Below are positions 33,961-41,988 of a DNA stretch of 64,000 bases, piece by piece. The DNA comes from Streptomyces hawaiiensis. Its GTDB lineage: Bacteria; Actinomycetota; Actinomycetes; Streptomycetales; Streptomycetaceae. The stretch lies in NCBI RefSeq assembly GCF_004803895.1, contig NZ_CP021978.1, positions 2,480,001 through 2,544,000 of the forward strand, written 5' to 3'. The position numbers and the translations under genes were made by a program. Within the stretch, counting starts at the first letter, position 1, and each line of letters begins with the position of its first letter. The notes under the pieces are model-generated. The model was not told the origin of the DNA and searched no databases. It saw only the letters and a program-made list of their open reading frames with translations.

Positions 33961-35160
33961 GTGGAACTGACTCTGCTTGGCACCGGCGCGCCCTCCGGAC
34001 TCCCCCGACCCGACTGTCCCTGCGCGGCCTGTGCGGCCGCCCTCGGCCCCGACGCGCGGGCGGCCACCGCGCTGCTCCTGGACGGGGCGCTGCTGCTCGA
34101 CCTGACACCGGGCGCGGCGTTCGCGGCGGCCCGGGCGGGCCGTTCCCTGACCGGCGTACGGCAGGTGCTGCTGTCGCATCCGCACGACGGGCCGGCGGTG
34201 GAGGTGCCCGCGGGGCTGCCGCAGCCCGGACGGGTGCCGGACGGGCGGGAGTTGACGCTGCTGACGGGGCATCGGGTGCGGGCGGTTGCGCTGGACGCGC
34301 CGGGCACGGGGTACGCGGTGACCGGGCCGGAGGGGCAGCGGCTGCTGTATCTGCCGCCGGGCGGGGCGCCCGCGGGCCTGGAGGAGCCGGCCGAGTCGTA
34401 CGACATGGTCCTCGCGGACGTCGTGGGGCGGCCGGACTCGCTGGCGAAGCTGCGGGCGGTGGGGGCGGCCGGGCCGACGACCGATGTGGTGGCCGTCCAC
34501 CTGGACCACGACCTGCCGCCCGGCCCGGAGCTCGGGCGGCGGCTCGCGGCGGCCGGGGCGCGGGCCGTGCCGGACGGGGTGACGCTGGTGGTGGGGGCGT
34601 ACGAGGACGTGCCGGACGTGCCGCGGCGGACGCTGGTGCTGGGCGGGGCGCGGTCGGGTAAGTCGGTGGAGGCGGAGCGGAGGCTGGAGGCCTTCCCGGA
34701 CGTGCTGTACGTGGCGACGGGCGGGTCGCGCAACGGGGACACGGAGTGGTCCTCGCGGGTGGCGACGCACCGGGAGCGGCGGCCGGGGTCGTGGCAGACG
34801 GTCGAGACCTGCGATCTGGTGCCGTTGCTGGAGGCGGAGGGGCCGCCCCTGCTCATCGACTGTCTGTCGTTGTGGCTGACCGACGCGATGGATTCCGCCG
34901 GGGCGTGGGACGACGCGGTGTGGGCGGAGCGGGGGGAGAAGGTGCTGCGGGAGCGGGTGCGAGAGCTCACGGAGGCGGTGCGGGTCACCCGGCGGACCGT
35001 GGTGGCCGTGTCGAACGAGGTGGGGTCGGGGATCGTGCCGTCGACGGCGTCGGGGCGGCGCTACCGGGATGAACTCGGGCGGCTGAACGCGGGGTTCGCA
35101 CACGAGTGCGAGCATGTGCTGCTGGTGATGGCGGGGCAGGCCGTGGTGCTGCGGGGCTGA
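33961..35160 (+). CDS. cobU: Metallo-beta-lactamase-like domain fused to adenosylcobinamide kinase/guanylyltransferase
   Basis: 399 aa from GTG 33961. Residues 225-399 are CobU: Walker A GGARSGKS (228-235), VATHRERRPGSW with the nucleotide-accepting His, IDCLSLWLTD and VSNEVGSGIVPSTASGRRYRDELG. It phosphorylates adenosylcobinamide and adds GMP. Residues 1-215 look like a metallo-beta-lactamase fold (LTLLGTGAPSGLPRPDCPCAAC, then LSHPHDG), but the HxHxDH motif is reduced to HPHDG, so metal hydrolysis is doubtful. An upstream in-frame ATG (33835) lies in repeat DNA and is not used. Confidence 0.93.
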   Translation: MELTLLGTGAPSGLPRPDCPCAACAAALGPDARAATALLLDGALLLDLTPGAAFAAARAGRSLTGVRQVLLSHPHDGPAVEVPAGLPQPGRVPDGRELTLLTGHRVRAVALDAPGTGYAVTGPEGQRLLYLPPGGAPAGLEEPAESYDMVLADVVGRPDSLAKLRAVGAAGPTTDVVAVHLDHDLPPGPELGRRLAAAGARAVPDGVTLVVGAYEDVPDVPRRTLVLGGARSGKSVEAERRLEAFPDVLYVATGGSRNGDTEWSSRVATHRERRPGSWQTVETCDLVPLLEAEGPPLLIDCLSLWLTDAMDSAGAWDDAVWAERGEKVLRERVRELTEAVRVTRRTVVAVSNEVGSGIVPSTASGRRYRDELGRLNAGFAHECEHVLLVMAGQAVVLRG

Positions 35161-35196
35161 CCGGGACCCCGCGGCACCTTCTCTCGGCCTGCCGGC

Positions 35197-36243
35197 TTAC
35201 GGAGCCTTGCGGGCGATCACCCGGTAGGTGTTCGCGAAACGCGTGCGGCGGGTCACCGGGGCGATCAGGTGGTCCGCCAGCGCCGCCAGGGCCACCAGGG
35301 GGATGCCGGCGCGGAGCAGGGCCGTGCGGGTGTGCCGCTGGGCGGGGGGCGGGGGGATCGCCCGCCAGGGGGTGTCCGGGGCCGGCAGGGCGTGGGAGAG
35401 GGCCAGGGACGTGGCACCCGCGAGGTCGTGGGGGACGTGGACCGGCCGGTGGTCGAGCGTCAGGATCGTGCAGCCGGCCGACTCCAGTTCCGCGCGGACG
35501 TTCTGCGGGGGCAGCAGGTGGAGGTGGCGCGGCTGGTCATAGGGGAGCCACCAGCGGCCCAGCAGCGCCGCGAAGACGCTGCGGGGGCTCAGGGTCTCGA
35601 TGAGCAGGTGGCCGCCCGGGCGCAGGACGCAGAGGGCGGCCCGGAGTTCCGCCCGGGGGTCGGGTGTGCCCTCCAGGTGGTGGAGCATGCTGACCACGTC
35701 GTAACGGGCGCGCAGGGGGGTGGCGATCCGGGGGTCCGTCAGGCGGCCGACGTGGGCCTCCTCGACGCGGTCGGCCGTGCGGGCGCGGACCACGCGCGGG
35801 GTGGGGTCCAGGCCGTCGAAGGCGGTGTACGGGAAGAACCGCCGGGCCGTGGCGGGGAAGCGGGCGTGGCCCGTCCCGACGTCGAGCCAGCTCTCCGGTT
35901 CGCCGCAGCGCAGCATCGCGCGGGCGGCCGAGCGGTGGCGGCGCGGGCTGCCGCGCAGGGCGAGGAGGCCGTCGCTCGCCGGGTCCCGGGGCGCCCCGCG
36001 CACGGTCCGGTGGTAGAGGGCCAGGCCCTCCACCGTGAGGCGGGGGTTCTGGAAAGTGTGGCCGCAGTCCCGGCACGCGTCGACGGTGAAGCCGCCCGGC
36101 TTGTACTGCCGCAGGTCACCGGTGCGCAGCCGGTTCCGCAGCCGGGCGGAGCCGCACCAGGGGCAGTCCTCCCGGCGCGGTTCGTGCACCCGGACGGTCG
36201 CCTGGGGGGCGGGGAGTGCTGAGGAGGCGGGATGTGCGGGCAT
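35197..36243 (-). CDS. SAM-dependent methyltransferase with N-terminal Cys-rich (zinc-ribbon-like) motif
   Basis: 348 aa. Residues 25-65 contain CPWCGSARLRNR and ACRDCGHTFQNP, a four-Cys motif that could bind zinc. The methyltransferase core follows: SWLDVGTGHARFP (motif I), VVSMLHHLEGTPDP (motif IV) and LRPGGHLLIETLSP (motif V). A hydrophobic segment near the C-terminus (LLRAGIPLVALAALADHLIAP) may touch the membrane. This layout is common in methyltransferases of sugar or envelope-related pathways. ATG 36243 has GGGAG 8 nt upstream. It lies tail-to-tail with cobU; no functional link is evident. Confidence 0.88.
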   Translation of the reverse strand: MPAHPASSALPAPQATVRVHEPRREDCPWCGSARLRNRLRTGDLRQYKPGGFTVDACRDCGHTFQNPRLTVEGLALYHRTVRGAPRDPASDGLLALRGSPRRHRSAARAMLRCGEPESWLDVGTGHARFPATARRFFPYTAFDGLDPTPRVVRARTADRVEEAHVGRLTDPRIATPLRARYDVVSMLHHLEGTPDPRAELRAALCVLRPGGHLLIETLSPRSVFAALLGRWWLPYDQPRHLHLLPPQNVRAELESAGCTILTLDHRPVHVPHDLAGATSLALSHALPAPDTPWRAIPPPPAQRHTRTALLRAGIPLVALAALADHLIAPVTRRTRFANTYRVIARKAP

Positions 36244-36416
36244 GGGCGGCTCCCGGGCGCGACGGCGTACGGCAAGGGACGTACGGCGGGGACGTCGCAC
36301 GCACCACGTACGACAATCCGCTGCAAAACGGAACGTATGGGATGCCGATCTTGGGTGCAACGACGTCGCCGTGACGAGGTGGTCACGTGGCGCCCTGCTG
36401 TTCGACCAGGGCCGGT

Positions 36417-36429
36417 ACTGTTCGGCGAA
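36417..36429 (+). promoter_or_regulatory. Candidate leaderless promoter of cobT
   Basis: TACTGT (36417-36422) ends 6 nt before the ATG at 36429 and no RBS is present, the pattern of actinobacterial leaderless mRNAs. No convincing -35. There is no cobalamin-riboswitch-like sequence upstream. Confidence 0.4.
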
Positions 36430-37529
36430 TGAGCTCGCTTAATCTCGACGACTTCACCGATCTGATCGAGCGTCCGGACGGCGGGATCCGCCGTGACGCC
36501 GAGGCGCGCCGGGAGCGACAGATCGTGCCGCCAGGATCGCTGGGCCGCCTCGACGAACTGGGTGAGTGGCTGGCGGCGGCGCAGTCCGCCGTGCCGGTCC
36601 GGCCGGTCGAACGACCGCGGGTGGTGCTCTTCGCCGGTGACCACGGCGTCGCCGAGCTGGGCGTCTCGGCCCGGCCTGCGGGCAGTGCCGGGGAGTCGGT
36701 GCGCGAGGTGCTGGAGGGCGGCCGGCCCGTGTCGGTGCTGGCGCGGCGGCTGGGCGTGCCGGTTCGGATCGTCGACATGGCCCTGGACTGCGACCCCGAG
36801 ACCCTGCCCGAGGACGTCGTACGGCACCGGGTGCGGCGCGGCAGCGGGCGGATCGACATCGAGGACGCGCTGACCCTTCAGGAGGCCGAGGCGGCGTTCC
36901 GGGCCGGGGTCGCGGTGGCCGACGAGGAGGCGGACTCGGGCACGGACCTGGTGGTGCTCGGCGATGTGAGCGTCGGCGGGACCACGGTGGCGGGCGTGCT
37001 GGTCGCGGCGCTGTGCGGGGTCGACGCGTCGGTCGTCACCGGGCGCGGCGGGCTGGCGATCGACGACCTGGCGTGGATGCGCAAGTGCGCGGCGATCCGC
37101 GACGCGCTGCGCCGGGCCCGGCCGGTGCTCGGGGACCAGTTGCAGTTGCTGGCGGCGGTGGGCGGGGCCGACTTCGCCGCGATGACGGGTTTCCTGCTGC
37201 AGAGCGCGGTGCGCAAGCTGCCGGTGGTGCTCGACGGGGTCGTGACGGCCGCGTGCGCGCTGGTCGGGCAGCGGATCGCGTTCCGGGCGCCGGACTGGTG
37301 GCTGGCCGCGCACGACAGCGGGGAGCCCGGGCAGGCGAAGGCGCTGGACCGGATGGCCCTGGAGCCGCTGCTGACCCACGGGGTGACCGTCGGAGAGGGT
37401 GCGGGCGGTCTGCTGGCGCTGCCGCTCGTGCAGGCCGCGGCCGCGCTGGCGGCGGAGCTGCCCGAGAAGCCGAAGGAGTCCGAGGAGCCGGCCGGGCCGG
37501 AGGCCTCCGAGGCGCCCGCCGAGCAGTAA
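36429..37529 (+). CDS. cobT: Nicotinate-nucleotide--dimethylbenzimidazole phosphoribosyltransferase
   Basis: 366 aa. Makes alpha-ribazole phosphate, the lower-ligand precursor of cobalamin. IVPPGSLGRLDELGEWLAAAQ, VVLFAGDHGVAELGVSA and the catalytic Glu in THGVTVGEGAGGLLALPL (about residue 322) identify it; GDVSVGGTTVAGVLVAAL is another family motif. The C-terminal 25 residues are a Pro/Glu-rich tail that varies in the family. ATG 36429; the frame is open upstream without support. Together with cobU and cobS it completes the nucleotide-loop pathway in this window. Confidence 0.96.
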   Translation: MSSLNLDDFTDLIERPDGGIRRDAEARRERQIVPPGSLGRLDELGEWLAAAQSAVPVRPVERPRVVLFAGDHGVAELGVSARPAGSAGESVREVLEGGRPVSVLARRLGVPVRIVDMALDCDPETLPEDVVRHRVRRGSGRIDIEDALTLQEAEAAFRAGVAVADEEADSGTDLVVLGDVSVGGTTVAGVLVAALCGVDASVVTGRGGLAIDDLAWMRKCAAIRDALRRARPVLGDQLQLLAAVGGADFAAMTGFLLQSAVRKLPVVLDGVVTAACALVGQRIAFRAPDWWLAAHDSGEPGQAKALDRMALEPLLTHGVTVGEGAGGLLALPLVQAAAALAAELPEKPKESEEPAGPEASEAPAEQ

Positions 37530-37662
37530 CACCCCGAGATCCAGGTCACTCACGCCTGGCTCAACTTCGTCCCGTTCCGGTCGGTCTTGGTACGTGGTGT
37601 CGGTTTGACTGAGTCGCAGACACCCTCAGACATCGCCACGCACGGACGAGGACGACCGCCGG

Positions 37663-38361
37663 ATGACCACGCTCGCCCGTTGGGCCCGCGCCGAATGGGG
37701 TGCGCTGTACGTCGCGGTGCGCGGGCCGCTGGCCGAACGGCGGTGGCGGGCCGTGCCGATGGCGGTCGCGGCCGTGTGCCTCACGGCCGCGCTGCACTTC
37801 GCGCACCACCAGGCGTGGGGCCATCAGTTCGTGCAGAGCGTCGGCGGGGTGCGGGCCGCGGACCCGTTGTGGCAGGCGCTGCTGCGGACACCGCTGTCGC
37901 TGTTCGTGCCCGCGCTGGATCTGCCGGTGTGGGGCTCGCTCGCGCAGATCCTGCTGGTGTTCGCCATCGCGGAGCTGTGCATGGGCCGGCGGCGGGCCCT
38001 CGTCATCGCCTATGTCGCCACGCTCGCGGGCACGCTGTACGCGCGCCTGGGCATCCGGCTCGGCCCGGACTCCCCGCTGGGTCTGCCCGCCTCGGACCGG
38101 TGGGTGGTGGACACCGGGCCGTCGGCGGCGGTGGTGGGGCTGGCCGTGTACCTCGGGTGGCACTACCGCGCGTACGTCACGGCCTCGGCGGTGATCGTGG
38201 CGATGGTGGTCGAAGTGATGCTGAAGGAGAACCTCGCGGGCAAGGAGCACCTCGCGGCGATCGTGGCGGTGCTGGTGCTGTGCGCGGTCGGCGAGCTGCG
38301 TCAGCGGCGTTCGAGGGAACGGGCCGGCTCGGAGTCCGGTGCGCCGCCGATCCAGTCCTGA
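37663..38361 (+). CDS. Rhomboid-like polytopic membrane protein
   Basis: 232 aa with six hydrophobic segments. The layout resembles actinobacterial rhomboid-like proteins: ALHFAHHQAWGH, a long loop, LVFAIAELCMGRRRALVIAYVATLAGTLYARLG, then DTGPSAAVVGLAVYLGWHYRA. GPSA occupies the place of the rhomboid GxSG motif and EHLAA could supply the His, but the second Gly of GxSG is missing, so protease activity is doubtful. It overlaps the convergent gene by 61 nt. Function unknown. Confidence 0.75.
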   Translation: MTTLARWARAEWGALYVAVRGPLAERRWRAVPMAVAAVCLTAALHFAHHQAWGHQFVQSVGGVRAADPLWQALLRTPLSLFVPALDLPVWGSLAQILLVFAIAELCMGRRRALVIAYVATLAGTLYARLGIRLGPDSPLGLPASDRWVVDTGPSAAVVGLAVYLGWHYRAYVTASAVIVAMVVEVMLKENLAGKEHLAAIVAVLVLCAVGELRQRRSRERAGSESGAPPIQS

Positions 38362-39065
38362 AAAGTGCGCCGGGGGCCCACCCAGCGGCGGTCGTGATGG
38401 TAGGCGCGCAGGCCGGACTTGGCCCGGGCGCGGGGGCGGTTCCGGTAGAACCGCTTGGCCCACGGGGAGGTGGGGCGGGCCAGCCGTACGGCGCCGATCA
38501 GGGCGACGAGGGGGACGATCACGCCCAGGACGGCGATGCGGACCTTCCCCTTGAACAGGGCGACGAGGGCGAACGCGAAGTTCACGAGGACGTTCGCGAG
38601 GACGGCGGCGCGGTTCTGCTGCTGGTCCTCGTTGAGGTCGTTGACGCCCAGCGGCGAGAAGCCGATCAGGAGCAGGCCGACGAGGGAGGCGGTGAGGACG
38701 ACCATCTCCACGCTCTTGCGTCCGTCCGGGGTCCAGTAGACGTCGGCGAGGTGCAGGACCAGGGCGAACTCGTCCATGACGAGGCCCGCGCCGATGCCGA
38801 AGATCACTGCGGCCAGCGCCGAGCCGAAGCCGTACTGGCCGCCGGCGACCGCGCCGAAGCCGCCGATGATCGTCAGGATGACGCCGGGGACCACGTGGTG
38901 GACGTGGACACCGCCGCTGCCGCTGATGTTGCGGAAGGGGCCCTTGCCCGCCCGGATGAGACGGGTGATGCCCCGGGTGATCAGGAAGGTCAGCACGAAG
39001 GAGACGAGAGCGAGAAGCAACGGCAGTTTGCCGGGTTCCATGATGTTCCGCTCGAACCATCCCAT
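38301..39065 (-). CDS. Polytopic membrane protein of unknown function
   Basis: 254 aa with about seven hydrophobic segments. Features: LPLLLALVSFVLTFLITRGITRLIRAGKGPFRN, a His-rich GVHVHHVVPGVILTIIGG helix and VMDEFALVLHLADVYW. The HVHH and DEFALVLHL groups might bind metal or haem, as they are within membrane helices, but no family is recognised. The C-terminal 55 residues are basic and cytoplasmic. The last 61 nt overlap the rhomboid-like gene tail-to-tail; it is divergent from cobS with 60 nt between. Confidence 0.85.
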   Translation of the reverse strand: MGWFERNIMEPGKLPLLLALVSFVLTFLITRGITRLIRAGKGPFRNISGSGGVHVHHVVPGVILTIIGGFGAVAGGQYGFGSALAAVIFGIGAGLVMDEFALVLHLADVYWTPDGRKSVEMVVLTASLVGLLLIGFSPLGVNDLNEDQQQNRAAVLANVLVNFAFALVALFKGKVRIAVLGVIVPLVALIGAVRLARPTSPWAKRFYRNRPRARAKSGLRAYHHDRRWVGPRRTFQDWIGGAPDSEPARSLERR

Positions 39066-39125
39066 ATGGGCACTTTATCCTCGGCCGCCGGGCCCGCTCT
39101 CCTGACCGGCCGGTAGCCTGCGCCG

Positions 39126-39908
39126 GTGCCCAGATCCTCGCCCCTCGACGCCCTCCGCTTCGCCTTCGGCACCCTCACGGTGATCCCGGTCCGGGTGACC
39201 CGGTGGGACAGAGAGGCCGCACGCGGCGGCATGCTGTGCGCTCCGCTGGCCGGGCTCGTGGTCGGTGCCGCCGCCGCCCTGCTCGGGCTGGTGCTGCTGT
39301 TCCTCGGTGCGGGCGCCCCGCTGGCCGCCGTGGCGACTGTCGCCGTGCCGGCCGCCCTCACCCGGGGACTGCATCTCGACGGGCTCGCGGACACCGCCGA
39401 CGGGCTGGGCAGCGGCAAGCCCGCCGAGGACGCGCTGCGGATCATGAAGCAGTCGGACATCGGGCCGTTCGGGGTCATCACCCTCGTTCTCACCCTGCTC
39501 GCGCAGATCGCCGCGCTCGCCCAGGCGTACGACGCCTCCTGGGCCCGGGGCGCCTGCGCCGCCGTCGTCTCCGCGACCCTCGCCCGGCTGGCCCTGACCC
39601 TGGCGGCCCGGGCCGGGGTGCCGGCGGCGCGCCCGGAGGGGCTGGGGGCGGCGGTCGCGGGTGTGGTGCCGCCGCGGGGGGCGGTGGCCGCCGCCGTGGC
39701 CGTCGCAGGGGCCGCTACGGCGGCCGGTGCCCTCCTCGGGCCGTACGACATGGTCCGGAGCGTGCTCGCGGTCGTCCTCTCCCTGGCCGCCGCCGAGGCG
39801 CTGCTGCGGCACTGCACGCGCCGCTTCGGCGGGGTCACGGGCGATGTCTTCGGCGGTCTGGCGGAGACGGCGGCGACCACCGCGCTGGTCGTTCTGTCAC
39901 TGGGTTGA
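39126..39908 (+). CDS. cobS: Adenosylcobinamide-GDP ribazoletransferase (cobalamin synthase)
   Basis: 260 aa polytopic membrane enzyme joining adenosylcobinamide-GDP and alpha-ribazole(-phosphate) to finish cobalamin. The Asp-rich motif GLHLDGLADTADGLGSGKPAEDALRIMKQSDIGPFG is diagnostic, and TRRFGGVTGDVFGGLAETAATTALV closes it. GTG start at 39126. Substrates come from the CobU and CobT proteins encoded 3-5 kb away on the same strand. Confidence 0.96.
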   Translation: MPRSSPLDALRFAFGTLTVIPVRVTRWDREAARGGMLCAPLAGLVVGAAAALLGLVLLFLGAGAPLAAVATVAVPAALTRGLHLDGLADTADGLGSGKPAEDALRIMKQSDIGPFGVITLVLTLLAQIAALAQAYDASWARGACAAVVSATLARLALTLAARAGVPAARPEGLGAAVAGVVPPRGAVAAAVAVAGAATAAGALLGPYDMVRSVLAVVLSLAAAEALLRHCTRRFGGVTGDVFGGLAETAATTALVVLSLG

Positions 39909-39990
39909 AACGATCTTCTCGTCCCTCTCCTGCACGGGCCGCTCAACCGCTAGCTTCCTGCCCCGACACACAAGTGATCGGGGGACGTTC

Positions 39991-40602
39991 ATGCCGAAGC
40001 TGCGCCGCGTCATGGCCTGGCTCGTTGATTTCGCGCTGGTGGCGGCGCTGGCCTCGGCGCTCGCCGTGCTCACCTTCCACCGGGTCTCCGCGCTCGTCAC
40101 CGACGTGCCCGAGCTGGCCACCCGCGGCGGTTTCGACCTGCTGACCTCGCGCGGTGACGTGGTCGTCGCCTCCCAGGACCTGGGGCTGACGCTGTGGAAC
40201 AAGTCGGTGCTGTACGTCGAGCAGGCCTTCGGGCTGCTGGTGCTGACGGTGTTCCTCTACCAGTGGGCGTGCCTGGCCCTGGCCGGGCGCACGGTCGGCA
40301 AGGCGCTGACCGGGCTGAAGGTCACCCCGAACCTCCCGCGCAGGGTCAGGGCGGCACGGCGGGCCGCGGTCACCACCGCCGCGGACGTCGCCGTGTACGC
40401 CGTGGCGTGCGTGCTGCTGGTCGAGGGCCAGGTCGTGCTGTCGGTGCTGGTGTGGGCGGTCGCGGTGGTGCTGTTCCTGCTGAACGCGCTGCCGGTCCTC
40501 TCCCCCGGCCGCCGGTCCCTCGCCGACCGGATCGCGGGCACCGCGGTCACGGGGATCGGGCTCAGCAGTCCCGTCGCCACGCCCCTAGTTCGTACTTCTT
40601 GA
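39991..40602 (+). CDS. RDD-family membrane protein
   Basis: 203 aa. RRVMAWLVDFALVAALASALAVL begins with the R/D pattern of the RDD family; the second Asp-containing region is TTAADVAVYAVACVLLV, and SPGRRSLADRIAGTAVTG is the typical end. Four hydrophobic helices. Role unknown; RDD proteins are often linked to ion transport. ATG 39991, with GGGGGA upstream. Its last 41 nt overlap the convergent GH114 gene. Confidence 0.88.
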   Translation: MPKLRRVMAWLVDFALVAALASALAVLTFHRVSALVTDVPELATRGGFDLLTSRGDVVVASQDLGLTLWNKSVLYVEQAFGLLVLTVFLYQWACLALAGRTVGKALTGLKVTPNLPRRVRAARRAAVTTAADVAVYAVACVLLVEGQVVLSVLVWAVAVVLFLLNALPVLSPGRRSLADRIAGTAVTGIGLSSPVATPLVRTS

Positions 40603-41341
40603 GCAGCGAACTCAGCTTCAGCCGACGGGAGTCGGCGCAGAAGCGGCCGGTGGGGACCTCGTACTCGACGTGGAAGACGGCCTTGCCGGCCTCGACGAAC
40701 GGCTTGAGAGCCGCGCACTCGCCGTACTGGGCGCACTGCTCGTTGACCGCGAAGTCGAAGTCCCCGACCAGTTCCGGGATCTGGTCCAGGTCGTTCTTCA
40801 GGCCGACGGCCAGGCCCCGGTCGTGGGCCAGCCGGGCGATGAGGCGGTTGTAGCGCAGCTGATCGGTGGCCGTGAGCGGGAAGCCCGTGTCGTTGCGGTA
40901 GCCGTCCATGTTGTCCGGCTCCACCGCGTCGAAGCCCTTGTCGCGGCACATGTCGATCCGGGCCGCCATGAGCGGCTCCAGGACGTCGGTGCGGCGGATG
41001 TCGAGCCAGCGCTCGCCCTTCCAGCCGTTGCCGCGGCCCAGCACCTCCTCGGGGAACTTCCCCGCGTCCGGGCGGAACTCCTCCCAGGCGCCGGTGGAGA
41101 GGTAGCAGATGACCTTGCGGTCCTCGCGGTGCAGCCGGGCGACCGTGTCCTCGGAGTGGTCGAAGCCGTCGATGTCGTAGACCGGCACGTCGACGGAGGT
41201 GTCGAGGCGCCCGCTGAGCTGCCACTGCCAGGCGGTGCCGGGCCGGGGCTGCCAGCGGGGGCCGGGCTTGTCGTCGGGGGCCTGAGTGCAGCCCGCGAGC
41301 AGCAGGACGAGCAGGGCGGCGAGCAACAGCGGGCGTCTCAC
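40562..41341 (-). CDS. GH114-family endo-galactosaminidase-like lipoprotein
   Basis: 259 aa. Lipoprotein signal with lipobox LLAGC (Cys18). The rest is a TIM-barrel of the GH114/TM1410 group: VYDIDGFDHSEDTVARL, VICYLSTGAWEEFRPD, the EPDNMDGY motif (141-148) containing likely catalytic acid residues, GLKNDLDQ and FAVNEQC. Fungal Ega3 of this family cuts alpha-1,4-galactosamine chains, and Gram-negative PelA carries a related hydrolase. GTG 41341 overlaps the preceding stop (GTGA), making it the last gene of a four-gene coupled unit. Specificity is inferred from family and neighbours. Confidence 0.88.
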   Translation of the reverse strand: MRRPLLLAALLVLLLAGCTQAPDDKPGPRWQPRPGTAWQWQLSGRLDTSVDVPVYDIDGFDHSEDTVARLHREDRKVICYLSTGAWEEFRPDAGKFPEEVLGRGNGWKGERWLDIRRTDVLEPLMAARIDMCRDKGFDAVEPDNMDGYRNDTGFPLTATDQLRYNRLIARLAHDRGLAVGLKNDLDQIPELVGDFDFAVNEQCAQYGECAALKPFVEAGKAVFHVEYEVPTGRFCADSRRLKLSSLLKKYELGAWRRDC

Positions 41342-41988
41342 AGAAGGTTCTCCAGGGTGTACGGCAGGGTGCCCCAAGGATGATCTCCGGTGCCGGGCAC
41401 CGCGCAGTGCACCGCCGCGCCCCGCGCCCGGGCCAGGCCCTCCGGGTCGGCGCCGGGCGGCACGCCGTGGACGAGGTGGCACAGCCGTACGTCCGGGCCG
41501 CCGGGGCGGGGCTGCGGGGGCAGCGCGCGGTACGAGGCCCAGGTGCCCTCGAAGGTGACCAGGACGTCGGCGATGCGGGCGTAGCAGGGGTGCGGTGAAG
41601 TGCCGTGGTTGAGGACGAGGGTGGCGCAGCCGACGCCCCAGGCCGCGACCGCCAGCTTCTGGTAGTGCTCGAACCCCTCGGGGCCGGACGGGACCTGGTC
41701 GAGGAAGGCGCCGTCGGTGCCGTACCAGTCGCGGTGCCGAGTGAGGTCGCGTACGACGTCGGTGGCGGCGCGGCGGCCGTAGTCGGTGTCGGCGTACCCG
41801 AGGACCCTCACCCCCGCGGCCCGCAGCCGGGCGGCGACCTCGGCGAACGCCGGGTCGGGGCGGTCGCCGGGGCCGCTGGCCGGGTTGAGGACGACCCCGT
41901 AGAGGCGGGGCGCCGCCGCGACGATCGCGTCCCATTCGGCGGGGCGGGCGGACGGGTGCTCGTAGTACGGGACCAGGAGAGTACTCAT
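41338..41988 (-). CDS. Spherulin-4-like glycoside hydrolase (GH135/Sph3-like)
   Basis: 216 aa, (beta/alpha)-barrel-like, starting MSTLLVPYYEHPSARPAEWD. LYGVVLNPASGPG, VRVLGYADTDYGRRAATDVVRDL and YGTDGAFLDQVPSG (D92, D97 as candidate acids) are the family's signature positions. Fungal Sph3 of this family hydrolyses galactosaminogalactan and is needed for its synthesis. No signal peptide is visible, so it would act in the cytoplasm or leave by another route; this differs from the fungal protein. 4-nt overlaps on both sides. Confidence 0.88.
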   Translation of the reverse strand: MSTLLVPYYEHPSARPAEWDAIVAAAPRLYGVVLNPASGPGDRPDPAFAEVAARLRAAGVRVLGYADTDYGRRAATDVVRDLTRHRDWYGTDGAFLDQVPSGPEGFEHYQKLAVAAWGVGCATLVLNHGTSPHPCYARIADVLVTFEGTWASYRALPPQPRPGGPDVRLCHLVHGVPPGADPEGLARARGAAVHCAVPGTGDHPWGTLPYTLENLL

